Part shown: piece by piece, positions 51,787 to 64,000 of the stretch
Layout of the letters: the number at the start of each line of letters is the position of its first letter
Numbering within the stretch: the first letter of the stretch is position 1
Assembly: GCF_018691265.1 (NCBI RefSeq)
Contig: NW_024881322.1
Span: 10,591,989 to 10,655,988 of the forward strand
Direction of reading: 5' to 3'
DNA from: Tyto alba
Lineage: Eukaryota > Chordata > Aves > Strigiformes > Tytonidae
DNA: 64,000 nt
The notes under the pieces: generated by a model
What the model saw: only the letters and a program-made list of their open reading frames with translations
Database searches by the model: none
Told to the model about the DNA's origin: nothing
Position numbers and translations under genes: made by a program

Positions 51787-53103
51787 AAAAATACACAATG
51801 TTTTTCAGGAGTAGAGTACTGACATCATGTTTTCTTCAAGAGTAAAGTATCACAGAGATGACTGATGACACACCAGAGACTGAAGAAGAGCTAGAAGTTG
51901 CTTCTGATCAACATAGTTTAAGACTCTAATCTGATGCAACATTAATTTAATAGTTCCTATCATTGCTGTTACCAGGCAGTTTTGCCTCCCCTTATTGAAT
52001 ACTGCCAAAGGTTACCACATTCTTACTAAATGCAGAAAATGGCAGATAACATGAAGCAAACTCAGAGGTGTTCTGACTTGATCTTCTTTTCACACTGATG
52101 TAAAATAAACAAATCACTGTCTTCTAAATAATCTAATGACACATTCCACAAGATACTTTCATTTTTAAAATTTTCCCTTGATGGGGTTAGACATTAAAAT
52201 AGTAATATTCTACTAGTAAGAACAGCAAATTAACAGGTTTTTAAGAGTCATACTGTGAGATGATGTTCATGGGTGTATATATTTAGGAAAATATGTAACC
52301 CACCACGGAATTGAAGCCTCAGTCCTAAACTAACCAACACATGGAGCTCACAGTGGCAGAACAGTGAGCAGCAGAGAGGATTACAGAGTCTGCTCCAACA
52401 TACTATTTATTTGCTCTTAAATTATGTAATTACTGCTGTTGACCAGTATTAGAACCGATAACTGTATTGGAGTATTTGATGCTGCAAGAAGGCTCCATTA
52501 ACATAAACTGGATCTCCATGTGCTCCTCAGAGCTCCCTTGAATCTGAAATTTTCTCCCTTATTTTATTTGGCACAAAACTACTGTTTCTATAACAAATTT
52601 TTCTTCTGTTTACTGAGGTAGGACTTTAGCCCCAGTCTAGTATAGTTAGTAGGGACACTTGACTCCTGTCTTTAATGTGAGGTATGAAGCACACTATTGA
52701 TACTGGTTTTTCTTTTTTGAAATCAAACCAATAAAGAGAGTTTCTTTTGAATATGTTGCATTGCACTCTGAGATTCATGAAAAGCATTTGAATGAGTGAG
52801 TTTGCATTACGCTGATACTAGTAAACATCCTCCTCTAAATGCTGAAACCAATTACATGTATTTGGCCTTTATCTTATGACTGTACTTCTGTCAAATGAAC
52901 AAACAGGCACACGTGCTTCATCCCAAAGGCAACATTTGGCTCATAGTGCCTAACAATCAAGGAGAGATGATGCACATATTCTTTGTAGGAAGACAATATT
53001 TCACATTCTTTCGCTTTAAATTTGCTGTGAAAAGAGCAGCACAGGGAGCCTGCTGCCTCTGCTCCGAGTGTCCTGTTTACCCTGAAGCTACAGATAGGTT
53101 AAT

Positions 53104-53674
53104 TATTGAATGGTTTTGGTTGGAAGGGACCTTAAAGACCAGCTAGTCCCAACTCCCCTGCCACAGGCACAGACACCTTCCACTAGACCAGGCTTCTCAA
53201 AGCCTCGTCCAACCTGGCCTTGAACCCTTCCAGGGAGGGGGCAGCCACAGCTGCTCTGGGCACCCTGGGCCAGCACCTCACCGCCCTCATAGAGAGGAAT
53301 TTCTTCCTTACGTCTAATCTAAATCTACCCTCTTGCAGTTTAAAACCATTACCCCTTGTCCTGTTACTACATCCCCCCAATAGAGTCCCTCCCCATCCTT
53401 CCTGTAGTCCCCTTTAAGCACTAGAAGGCCACTATAAGATCTCCCTGGAGCCTTCTATTCTCCAGGCTGAACACCCCCAACTCTCTCAGCCTGGCCTCAC
53501 AGGGGTGCTTCTGATGTTGGGGGCCCCAGAGCTGGACACAACACTGCAGGAGGATCTCACAAGAGTGGAGCAGAAGGAAAGAATCCCCTCCCTCAACCTG
53601 CTGGTCACACTTCTCTTGATACAGCCCAGGATATGGTTGGCTTTCTGGGGTGCAAGTGCACATTGCTGACTCAG
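53104..53674 (-). mobile_element. 5'-truncated CR1 LINE copy
   Basis: The plus strand reads GGTTGGAAGGGACCTTAAAG at the left end, the reverse complement of the CR1 3' terminus, so the element's sense is minus. The minus strand encodes the C-terminal end of the CR1 reverse-transcriptase protein. It shows RLRELGVFSLENRRL, then LQEGRFRLDVRKKF, then APSLEGFKARLDEAL. The copy is cut at its 5' end within ORF2 and is about 570 bases long. The frame is broken by an in-frame TAG after GDLIVAF (near 53420) and by a shift near 53378, so it is dead. It sits in the same orientation as STAC. Confidence 0.95.
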
Positions 53675-53684
53675 ATTCTGCCAC
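53183..53684 (-). pseudogene. Broken CR1 ORF2 C-terminal coding remnant
   Basis: Two frames carry consecutive parts of the CR1 reverse-transcriptase tail. The upstream frame (53421-53684) ends at a TAG in place of a sense codon. The downstream frame (53183-53380) resumes at CSNRTRGNGFKLQEGRF after a shift inside a G run. Its outermost bases (beyond about 53674) may be host sequence. No function is expected. Confidence 0.85.
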
Positions 53685-56542
53685 ACTAGTGAAGCGTGCA
53701 CTGCATGTTCATGCTATTCACAGTTCATCATGCTGCCTTGTACCAAACAGAGCTGCTGAGTTCATAGATCAGAGAGCCATTTAAGGTGAACCTGGAATCA
53801 TTCTTGGTGGCAAAACTGAATCCATCTAAAGTCAAGCCAGGATTTTCCTGGACTCTGTCTCCAGTGTTCAAAACATGCATCTGTCTTTGCCTTTATTCTC
53901 ATCAATAAGGAATTTAAAGCCATAGACTCATTACTCTCAAATGTCACTAGCCGTGTAAAATGCAAATAGAGAGAACAAATAGGCTCCATGTTGCAAGTGT
54001 AGCTTCAGAGTCCCTGCACAGAAGTGAACTTTTTTCAGTCTGCCTTTGGGAGCAGGCTTGACACGATTTCCTGAAAAGTTGCCTGCTTTGATTTACCATC
54101 CCCATAAGCAACAGTTGCACAACATATATGGATTAATTGAGCTGCAAAGATTAACATCCACATCTCCCATGCTGCTTAAACTACAATACAGTGAAACCAG
54201 GCGTCACTGCAGTAAGGATCAAAGAGAGAGGATTACAGGAGTAGAGATGTCTGTCTATGAGAATCAGAGCATCTAGACTCTAAGGCATTATAAGGTAAAA
54301 CTCTTAACATCTTTCCTGCCACACCTCCAAGCAAAGATGAGCTGGAGGAGGTCAGAGCAATTCACCTGAATCAGCCTGCCACCAGACAAAATAGGTCACA
54401 TTAATTTCTTCAGCAATTATGAAAAGCTTCTTTCTCTAATGAAGTGGCCAAGATACAGAACAGAAAAGGGAGGCCCCCAGAGGACAGAAAAGAACAGCAA
54501 AAGTTCAGAAGGCAGGTGGTGTTAAAACTGATGTTTTGAAGCCTATAGCTATGCTTCAGAACTTTCCCATCACAGGCGGGACACATTGCCCAGCAAAGGA
54601 CAAGGGCACAGGTGTTTATGAACTGGGTTTACTCTCTGCAAAGTTTGCTGCCAGTAATAATCCATCTAGAGCAGCAGTGTTTTGAAACAGAATTGCTGAG
54701 TTGTGCAGATTTGTCATGATACTAATCTCCATACAACTTCATGAGAAGCTGCCAGAAATGCGAAGAACTTATATTTGCAGTATATATTTGTGAAACTAAG
54801 CTTTGCTAGACCGTCCATCCACATTACAGAAGGAGACAAGTTCTGGGCCTGCTTCCATACATGAAGTTATTTCAACTAACTGCCTGTCTTCCAGACTGTG
54901 TTTAAATCTCTGGACTAAGAACTTCCCTGATAGTGATGCTCTATTCCTTCTCCCTTTGACTTGTTCTACCACTTATAGTAGGAAAAAAAAACCTTAAAGA
55001 CTGTAAATAATACCAAAAATCTGGGATTAAAACTCCTCTGTCTCCCTGGATTCTGTAGAGCTCTGTCACAAAGAAGATGAAATCAGGCTTCATGTGTTTA
55101 AGTCTTTACTTTATGGAAGCAGGATTGTCTTGCATCAGATTTAATGTTCTGCAGACAGCTGTCTTTTCCAAAGGACATCAGTTCCCTACACAAGTGGGGG
55201 ACACCGAGCAACCTCATGTGGAAAGGAAGGTATCATTCCCTGAAAAAGGTCGAGCAATACTATCAGCATCTTTTGAGAATTTACCATACTGTTATCTGAA
55301 AGACAGTGACTTCATTGCCAACAGACATGGCTTTCTTACAGTAAGCTAGACAAATTACAGACAACAGTTTGTACTCAAAGACCTGCACTACTTCTACATG
55401 AAGCTAAACCAGTGTTTTACTCCTTGTCCTGCCTACAAACCTGGAAATTGTGTCACTCACTTTCACGCTGGTATACTGCCACTAAATTTATTCCTGATCT
55501 ACTGTGTTGGGGCAACTAGAAGGTAAGTAGCAAGAAGACCAAATCACATACATAGCAAGCTAGACACAGCTGTGTGAGCTTCTAGGACCAGACTTCTGCA
55601 TCACAACCCCTGCAGCTTCCCACAGCAGTGACCATGCATGTTCTACAGCTCCAGCCACCCGTCACCACTTCTTTCCTGACCGCTCCTTGCACAGCCTTGT
55701 AGATAATCTGCAGCATGAAGGCTGGCTTTTTAGGGATCAGTATGGAGTTGTTCTCTGCACGGTGAAGAGAATAATAAATGATTAGCTCTGTACTCTATGT
55801 CTGTCTGTCAGTCAGATCCCAGAAGTAACTTACATACCCACGGACAGATTCAGAGAGAAGACAGGGTGATCTTTCAAAAGTATAAAGTTTGTGTGAGGTT
55901 TTGTGAGTAGCAGGGATCAGGTACCAGAATCTCAAGAAAGTCTGCAGTGTGAATTCAGCTATTATTTGTTCCGTTGACCTTGTCTCCCAAAATGTGTGTC
56001 CTAGACAGCCAACATGCACACACAAGCAGCTCAGAGCCCACCACCCAGCAGATGCTACGTCTTGCCCAGTTGTCCCTTAGGAGAGATGTGAGGCAGCTGG
56101 AGGAGGTAGGCACTATGGCCCCAGCGAATGGGAACTGGGGGCACTGCAACACGTGGCGGTTGTGACACAGGGAGCAAGACAGAATTACTGCTGTGGAAAA
56201 GAGTAAGGATAGCAAACAAATATACAAGATGGGTTTCTGCTGTTTCTAGTGTAACATACAACAGAGTTTGTGTTTGGTGCTCAGTATAACCTGAACAAGA
56301 GAGAAAACTGACTCTAGTTGAAACCCTCACCTGTAATTTATGATAACGGTATGTGTCTACAAGGCGAGAGATCTGTCAACAAATATAGAACTTGTATTAG
56401 CCTGTGGCGTATGTGACGTAAGTCCAGATCCTTTTTGCATGAATATTCTCAGGTAGACATCTGGGCTCACATAAGTTATGGAAAGGTCATCCTGCAAGTT
56501 CTAGCACATACACTCACAGGGATTTAAAAAATCTTTTCTTAC

Positions 56543-56819
56543 CAACAATCATGTGGTTGCAGACATCACAGAAGGTGGGTTTTTTGAAGATGTGCTCCTG
56601 GAAGATGTGAGCCTTGTTGTTTTCTGGCAGCTGTTGGGCTCTGGTGGGGGAGGACGCCTGGCTCTCTGAGCTGGGGAGCTGCCCAGTGCTTGTGCTCACC
56701 TCGGGCATCAAGTCTACTTGCAGTTTCACATCGCTGTTAGTCCTCTGGAAGAAATTGTCTGCACTTTTACTCCGCAAGCTTTTAGTCTTGAAGGAGAGCG
56801 ATCGTTTCAGTTTCTGCAG
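56543..56819 (-). CDS. STAC: STAC exon 2: basic N-terminal region and first half of C1 domain
   Basis: This exon encodes residues 1-92 of the visible protein plus the first base of Gly93. It starts after a pyrimidine-rich acceptor ending TTGCAG and ends at the donor GTAAGAAAAG, giving a phase 1 junction. The N-terminal part (LQKLKRSLSFKTKS) is strongly basic and serine-rich and matches human STAC. A Ser/Thr/Pro-rich low-complexity stretch follows. The end carries the first C1-domain zinc ligands, His71, Cys84 and Cys87, in the context FKKPTFCDVCNHMIV. C1 domains in this family bind two zinc ions; STAC members are not established diacylglycerol receptors. A second in-frame acceptor (CTGCAG) lies 6 bases inside the exon, so isoforms with or without Leu-Gln are possible. 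The next exon is 21.4 kb away. Confidence 0.96.
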
Positions 56820-59800
56820 CTGCAACAAATAAGCCAGTTACAATTACTGTCTTTTCCTCTTCAACAGCAAGGCAAGGCTGCTGATTTGGGGGTGTGCTGT
56901 TGACAAGTGAACCTGGGAGCCACTGGCAGACATCGAACCACCAGAACAAAAAAACTGACTTCCAGAATTTAACCAGCAATTTCAGAGTAAAGAAAACAGA
57001 TCCCAGTCAGAAAATAAACTACCCTACATATACTCTCTGATAGACAATAAACCTGATAGCCCTATTGAATGCTTCTGTTGGTCATTTCTTTCAGGTATTA
57101 TAGCAAAGAGGTACTGCTGAGAGTTGTACCCATTGAAGAATATATCCTTTGCATTCAAGCATGAGACAACTTAGAGTATTATTTATCCTCTCATGGTCCT
57201 TAGGCAGCCTGTAAAGCCTTTTCAGGAACAGCTGTTAACCGGCACTACGAGAGGAGTGAGTTCAGTAAATATATTTGATATACTTAAATTTCTTGAATTT
57301 GGCAGAAACAGAGAATATATGCAGGTTTGACTGAGAAGTTCTTGTTTTATTTTTTAAAGGAAAGAAGGCTAAGAAGCAGTAACAGTATAATTAACTAGCC
57401 AATTGATAGTTAATTCATTAATTAATACTAATTAACACACATTCACATATATACTTCTGTATTATATTATGTATTGATTGTCAAACTATTATGCACCACA
57501 CTAAGGCATTATTAACTTAAATTTGTTAACTCAGACTCTTTACCTGTACACTGTTTTGTACCTTATCAGAGCTCCTCTCATCTTCCCTCCCCCAATTTTA
57601 TGTAAGGCTGAGGAGGGTGTTAGGTGAGGTACAGAAGCTATGAGGATATGAGCTACACAAATTTGTTGGTTTGTCAACAGCAAGGGCCCACAAGTGGAGC
57701 CCAGGTAAAAGGGAAGCCAGCTGTGCATCCACTTCATGTTTGCTATCTCTGAAGTGTAATCCTTCCGTATCACCTTTCACTCAGCATTATTCCAACCACT
57801 GCAAAATCATTTCAGTCCCTGCTGCAATTCTCTAAACAAATGTGATGTAACAACTGAAATTTTCCATGCCGCTCAGGCTGTCTGCGGTAACCAGCAGGAA
57901 TGGTTTATATTAGAAACTGTTTATGTTAGAAGCAATGATGATTGGTAATCATAATTCACACTAATATGAAGGGAAGGAGTTCACATACTTTCCCAAAAAA
58001 GCATGGCATTGGTCTGTCACAGTGACTTAGCAGTCTCGGAGCATTCGCTCTCCCTAGATTCTACTCCTGATCCATCCATTTTTTCATGATGGAGCTGGAA
58101 GCACAGTGTCAGAGAGGAGCCTTAAACCACCCTGGGGCAAAGCCTCTCTTCTACCTTCTCACAAGCAGCTTGTGCTTGAAGAAGGGAGACACTCCAGCTC
58201 TCTTCCCCACATTCCACAATAAGCTTCCCGAGTCCAATAAACAGGCAAAAAGCTGCCACTGCCTCCGGTGAATAGCGTTTGGGTTTGCTAGGTGGAAGCA
58301 AACTGCATTCTGCTCCCTGAGCTGTTTCTCCACAGTGACTTTGGGAGCCAGGGGCCCATCCCATATGCACTACTCTCAGCCACAACTCTCTCCAGGTTCA
58401 CAGGAGGAGCCCTGGATCCAAATGAAGGAAATACTCCCAGGTTTGCAAGAAATTCTTAGTCTCTACGGGAATGAGTAACTAACAGCATTTAAGTCATTAA
58501 ATGCCAACTACAAGGTAAGTGTGGATTCTGGTTTCTGAAGCTCTTTCACCAGAAAACTAAGTTGAGCCCAAAATTCACTGTACAACTACACCAACAAAAT
58601 ATGAGATCTTCCCTCTTCTGCTTGGATGTTAAGTCTCTGGCTCCTGAAATCACTGAGGTTACCCAGTACTGAGATTACTTCATCTCCCCAGTGACAGCCA
58701 GGAACTCAGCAATAATTCACCCCCTTGCTCCTGAAATGCTTCTCACTGAAGTCAGACCTAATTAGTGTAGGAAAACACAGAGAATTACAACACCACAAGG
58801 TGACTGAAATGGCATTCATTATTGATTTGCTATCCGTTTCTACAGTGCCACATGAAGTGAATTAAATTTCAAAATGCTGCTTCTGCCACAGAAAGAAGAC
58901 TAAACTGTGTAATACATTATTTATTTTATCACAGAACAACTGACCTGCTAGTTTGGAAATTGCATGCAGTATCATTTAAGAAGCTCTGTGTTTACTATCC
59001 TTAACCCATTCTCCTGTGCACAGTCATTTGCCAGTCACGGGATGTACCAACAGTTTTCCAAAGAAGGGTAGTCCAGCATTCAGGCTATGCATGCCCAAAT
59101 ATATGCATACACACTAAGGTGAGCATGCAACTGTACATACTCCGTGCTTCTTCAACTGCAATGTTCACAGCAGGACACCTATTCAAGAACAAGTTGTCTG
59201 AGTTATGTTCACAGATCCTGCAGGCCTCTTTGCACAAGCTAATAGTCCTCTTTGAGATCCCCTGATCACTGTCCTGTGTTAATGTGGTTAAATAATTTCC
59301 AGACAAGGTGGGCATCCTTGTTGTTACCCAAATGCAGATTTCATACTCATTTGTAGTCAGGCTGGAAGACACCTACATGTTTGGCTTGCATTGCAGAGCT
59401 AAAACACCAGTGAAAGTCTGCAGCTATTATATCCCAAATAGGTCATATGTGTACAGAAGTGACTATGCAAAAATGCAGAACATAAGAAATGTTTAGCATT
59501 TTGCACAGCTAATTGTACACTTTGTTGTAAGAAGTACTTCTCAAATCAGAGTGTTTTACACCCATCTGGCATAAGTGAGAACATACAGGGCAAGAGAAGA
59601 TTGGCATCAGATTTTAAAATTTGATCCAACTTTCCTTTCTTATACTAGGCCCACAAGAGAATTTGAAAAAGGGTACTGGTATGTGATTGTTTACTCAGGG
59701 AAAGGTGGCCCAAGCAAGGGCAAGGGCAGTTGTTGTACAGATAGTATAAACTGTAAAACCATAAAAGCTTAAGTGATTATTATGCTGCAGTCAAGTGAGC

Positions 59801-62800
59801 ATCACTTCCCTTACTTAAATATCACAGTCTCCTCATTTTGAAGTTTGCTATTGCCTAGCTCTGTTCTTTTATTGGAAGACTTCGAATGTAATTAAATCCA
59901 GGCATGTAATATATGACTGATTTCAATCAGCCCTAAACGGATTTAATGCACTTGTGATGCCACCGGGTCCTAACAGAGATGCTATAGCATTCACCTGAGG
60001 CAGGAATCAGGTCTTTCAATAGAGAGGAAAGCATGCAAATTTAACTATTTATCATTTTTTGTTTTTCTGCAGAGTGAATGAATCTGAAGTTAAATCTTAG
60101 GAAGAAACACCACCAAACGTTGGAAAAACCTGAGACTAGGGTTGTTCTGCACTCAATATTTACTTCAAAACTTCAGTGAAAATCATGTATTAGGACTGAG
60201 GAAAAAAAAAAAAAAAAAAAAACAACCCTAAGCCAAGCACAAAAAGGCTTTAAGAAACATGTTTGAGATAAATCTCTGAAGCTTTTCACATGTTCCTCTC
60301 TGCAAGGAAGGCTACAAATTAGCTTTAATTTAAATGAAAGGAAAATAAAAATCCTACAACCACAAGAGTTTTTCTAGACTCATGATAGCATCACAAGACT
60401 TCACAACACTGACACTTCAGAAACACGAACCCTTGATATCAAATCCAGGATGTTCCTGTGGTTTGAAATTAGTCCAGGGGAAAAAAAGTTTGTCTCTAGT
60501 TAAAAGCATTTTATCAGTCACACAGACTCTCAGTAACTGCACATACTAACCCTGCAGGCAAGGTAGAGATAAGTGCAATAGCTCAACCTCAGAGCTTAAT
60601 TAACCTTTTTTTCCAATATCTTCCAGCACAATCTCCATCTTCCAGTTACTGAATGTTCAGACTTCAAGGCATCAGGAAGGTCTGATGAACCACAGCTTAT
60701 CAGCACCTCCTCTGTTCCTAATTCCCCATACTACAACTCTTTAGCTGCTAAAACAGAAGGCAGCAAAAGGACTGCTATTGAAATTCACTCTTAGTGTTAA
60801 CTAGGTGTCACTGCTTTTGAGGTGAATGGGAATTGCACTTGCCATCACTAAGACTTTATTTGACTTAAGCATTGGAAGCACACAACTCTTTTCTACAGTT
60901 TTGGTTTAGGAACTTCCCATGAATGTTGGGGAGATAGCAGTGATTTGAGCCGTTTTATAATCCCTAGCTTTACAATTACGAAAGATAATAATCCATGCTG
61001 CCCTGAGTAATTGCTCCCTGACACCTAGAAACTTTTTTTTCTCTTGGCTCTCCAGCTTGTCTATATTAGCAGTCAGCATGGCTCAGCCTGAACGGATCTG
61101 GAAAGTGAGAGGGGCTGCTGAGGCCCCAGCGTACACACCGTATGCATTTCAGGGCACAGAGCTCTGAACCAGACCAGCCTGTTACTCCTGGCGTGCATGA
61201 GGTGCCCACCTGGAGCAGAAGCAAGCCCACAGCCTGTGCTCTATGCACCACAAGGACCAAAGTGAGGTATGCAGCAACTACGTGGAGATTTGCTTTGAAA
61301 CCACACTCCTAAATCAAACTACAGTGCTAAGATAGGTGTCCCCTATGCTGTCACCATCTCTCTAGAGCTTCTTCATCACACCTTCTCAGCACTGAAAGCT
61401 CAGGGAAAGCCTCACTCCCTCCACATCCTACACACAAATGTTTCATTCCCCTTGCTGAAGCTCCCTCCTTAGTCATCTCAGAGTGAGTGGTGGTTACTAG
61501 GAGGGCAAACTTTACGGTAGTTATGGTATGACATGTTATGGCCATCAGCTTTGGCATTCAGAGCAACCCTCAGGCAGTCTGCCCACAACAGCTTATTTCC
61601 CAAGACGCTTGGTCTTGTTCCCTTCTCAGCCACTGCTAGCCACCCTTCCCAGCAGCAGAGGCTCCTGTGCAGCGTGGGGCCAGCTGGGAGATTATTTTTA
61701 TATAGTTCCAGAAATGAACAAATGAATCAGGCTTATCAACTGTACTTTACTGACAGACCATATAACCAAGCCCTCATTTTCAGACATCACCTGTCTGATG
61801 CATTGCTAATTGTGCTAGTAATAAAAGTAAAAATAAATAAATAAAAAATATTGCTTACTCTTCTCTATTCCTTTCTTTACACCAGTGTTAACAATATCAT
61901 TAAATGGATTACAAGTAATACAAGGTATTAACAGAGTTGGAATGAGCCACCAAGCCAGTTTAATTCCTGTAATTCTTATAAACTACAGCTATTTTGTTTA
62001 GATATGCAGACCAAAAGTTCTCTGTCAGCAGATTTCACTCTGCTGTGAGATAAACATCCACCTTCTTCTTAGAGCAAGTTTCCAAATTATTTGACTCCCA
62101 CATTCTTATAAAAGGAGGAGTTAAACACATAGGGCTCAGATGATGTTGTGTGGATTCACCAGAGAGCGTGTCAGGTACATGGGATATTACCAAAAGGGAT
62201 TCAGACCAAAAGTCTTTCAAATAAGGGAAAGAACAAAAGTCTGGATGAATGGCGTCTATTCTACCGAGTACTGACCATTTTCTGGGTCATGGAGCATTCA
62301 ATTTGTACTAGCAACCCTCAGAACATACTTCAGATGTTAACTAGATTTGCTGAAGGACTGGATGTTACCAGGGTGTAAGCTAGCCTGGCGGCATTGCTGG
62401 GCTTCAGCTAGCTATGCTGATTAAGAGCAAACAACGAAACAGTTCTATCAAATAGAAGTGCTTACTTTTTGTGAGCATGAAGGCTAATGATTTTCTTCTT
62501 AAAATTGAGGGATGTAAAAATAAGTGATTTTTAAGCACAGACAAGTGTGGGTTTTCTTCTGGATTTGATTTGAAAATACACTGCCTTAACATTTTAATGA
62601 GCAAAAATAAGATTATGACATGCCCAAAGCCAGTATGCAATTTCATAAATAATATCTATTCTTGCTTGCTGATGAGAAAGTACCATGTCTCATAGCATTA
62701 ACAAGATAAAAGGATATTTCAAACACTTAAGGGGTTGGTATTGTTTATTGGCAAAGCATCCCTGATAAAATTTGTGAGCGAAGCTGATGCCTTTTCTACC

Positions 62801-64000
62801 TTATAAATAATAAATAGTACAAATACGCTACTAGTACAAACTGAATTAGCTAAACTGACTTCAACTGTAGCTGATTTATACAGTTTGAGATTCTGGCCCT
62901 ATGATGTATTTGTGTCTGCCCTAGCCAGCTTTCTTGGAAGCTGAATCCTTTTAATCCACTATAGACAAAGAGGGAGTGTTGATTATTGCAGAATCTGCTA
63001 TGTATTATATTTGTGTATTTTCCCAAACAGATTGCATAGCTAGCATTAGAACAAATATGTTTGTTATTGTTGTAAAAAATAAATAAATAAAACTGTCTGC
63101 TTGAATACTCTGTTGGACTAGTCAAAGGGGAGGCATTTTCCATAATGCCTAACAATAACATTACTAGTGTTTTATTGGGTACCTCCAACTACTTTGGTTG
63201 GCTCTTGCTGCTCTGACTGTCCTCAGATTCTCCTCCCTGCACTATACTGGTTTTGAAACGCATTCAGTGATCCTCAAACCTATTTAGGATATAAACCTTT
63301 AGAGGCAGGGCTCTTTCTGTGGTTTTGTTTCACACGTAGAGTCCTAACTACAAGGAAATGCTCTGATTAGCATGCCAGAGCGTAACAGCAAAAATCCCTT
63401 AAAGAGCCTCAGGGTTCGACAGCATGAAATCTGAAGGGATGCTCAGTTGTCACTGCTCCCATAAATGTCACGGTGTATCACATGTTCTCAGCCCTCTCCT
63501 GATGTACTACATCCTTGGCAGCTGTACGTTTGCATCTCTAATTGGCAGTCCTCTAAATTATCAAGAAGTACAGTCTGCACGTGTATTCAAACAGTGTGTT
63601 TGCTTAGCAGACCTGTTCATTCTGCACGAGACTCTGGTTTGGTTTAAACCAAGCTGAAAAATTCATTTAGTTCTAAATCATTGCTCCTGCAGTTGGTTTG
63701 AAATTATCTTACGGTTTTCGGTAGGTCTTCTAATATTGTGAGGAACCAGGATTCGCAAATATGAGAGACAAACGTGAAATAAAGTGCTGAAAGTCTTAAG
63801 GCTTGAAAATATGAAAAAGTCTCCCTTCTGTTCCAAATGCCTTTATATATCTTCAAAATTCAGTATAAGATGTAACAGAACAAAGTAATGCAGTCCAGGG
63901 AGTGACAGATTTGAAGAAACAGAAATGATTTAGTAACTATAACAACTGCAGTCAAATCTCTGGGAAATCCTTTTTGTCTCCATTATGCTCAGAACTGTCT
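56820..64000 (-). other. STAC: STAC intron 1, partial (at least 7181 bases)
   Basis: Upstream of exon 2 there is no recognisable first exon (no frame resembling the human MIPPSSPRE start), no CpG island and no promoter. Features seen are a TAATTA-rich stretch at about 57395-57440, an A21 run at 60202-60222 and A/T-rich AAAT repeats near 61832-61850 and 63077-63091. Exon 1 is inferred to lie beyond the right edge. Confidence 0.8.
60202..60222. repeat. A21 homopolymer
   Basis: An uninterrupted run of 21 A inside STAC intron 1. Confidence 0.95.

Larger units (their letters stand above)
35169..56542 (-). other. STAC: STAC intron 2 (21374 bases)
   Basis: GT-AG intron, phase 1, splitting the C1 domain. 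It holds the two largest mobile elements of the window (solo LTR at 46509-47088, CR1 at 53104-53674). It also holds a CpG-bearing block at about 44015-44270, a GC-rich block at about 45690-46140, several microsatellites and homopolymers, and a three-copy 12-base repeat at 43129-43164. The remaining sequence shows nothing recognisable. Confidence 0.92.
9637..64000 (-). other. STAC: STAC gene body (partial; exons 2-11 of 11 and introns)
   Basis: Ten exons in order on the minus strand encode a basic N-terminal stretch, a C1 zinc finger, a linker and two SH3 domains, which is the STAC architecture. The summed coding length is 1101 bases, 366 residues plus stop. Human STAC is about 402 residues, so the missing exon 1 (about 35-40 residues) accounts for the difference. 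Exon 2 begins at the same point as human exon 2 (LQKLKRSLSF), and residue-level similarity to human STAC, recalled from memory, is high in every exon. STAC2 and STAC3 are paralogues with the same layout, but the linker and N-terminal residues fit STAC best. Intron sizes in transcript order are 21374, 2240, 1757, 4347, 4188, 903, 3455, 126 and 7692 bases for introns 2-10. No promoter or first exon is visible, so the gene runs past the right edge. Confidence 0.93.

Noticed and set aside
56820..64000. Search for STAC exon 1 and promoter
   Set aside because: No frame resembles the human N terminus and there is no CpG-rich promoter region; exon 1 is taken to lie outside the window.
1..64000. tRNA, rRNA, CRISPR arrays, or a novel multi-gene system
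   Set aside because: None was recognised; the window is a single vertebrate gene with introns and repeats.

Overview
The window is vertebrate nuclear DNA, almost certainly from a bird. It contains a 5'-truncated CR1 retrotransposon, a second short CR1 3' end with an ATTCT-repeat tail, and a solo LTR that resembles avian ERV-L-type LTRs. Interspersed homopolymer runs and large introns fit the same picture. There are no bacterial-type operons, CRISPR arrays or recognisable RNA genes.

One protein-coding gene is recognised: STAC (SH3 and cysteine-rich domain protein 1), on the minus strand. Ten consecutive coding exons, called 2 to 11 by comparison with human STAC recalled from memory, can be placed to the base. 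All nine internal introns have GT-AG ends and every junction keeps the reading frame. Together they encode 366 residues plus the stop. Exon 1 (about 35-40 residues in human) is not visible and should lie beyond position 64000, so the gene is partial at its 5' end. Residue numbers below count from the first residue of exon 2.

Layout, right to left in the direction of transcription: 56820-64000 is intron 1. Exon 2 (56543-56819) and exon 3 (35068-35168) form the basic N-terminal region and the zinc-binding C1 domain, separated by a 21.4-kb intron. That intron holds the CR1 copy, the solo LTR, a CpG-bearing block and a GC-rich block. Exons 4-7 (32827 down to 22191) encode the linker. Exon 8 (21199-21287), exon 9 (17692-17743) and the start of exon 10 (17428-17565) build the first SH3 domain. 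The end of exon 10 and exon 11 (9637-9735) build the second. A 3' UTR follows to about 8700, and 1-8700 is intergenic or further UTR with no gene recognised.

In the STAC family the C1 domain and linker act with the SH3 domains as an adaptor for L-type voltage-gated calcium channels, affecting their trafficking and suppressing calcium-dependent inactivation. That role is family knowledge, not something the sequence proves. No previously undescribed system was found. The most useful leads are the CpG/CRE/E-box block in intron 2, the possible alternative splicing around exons 2 and 8, and the unexplained GC-rich block at 45690-46140.
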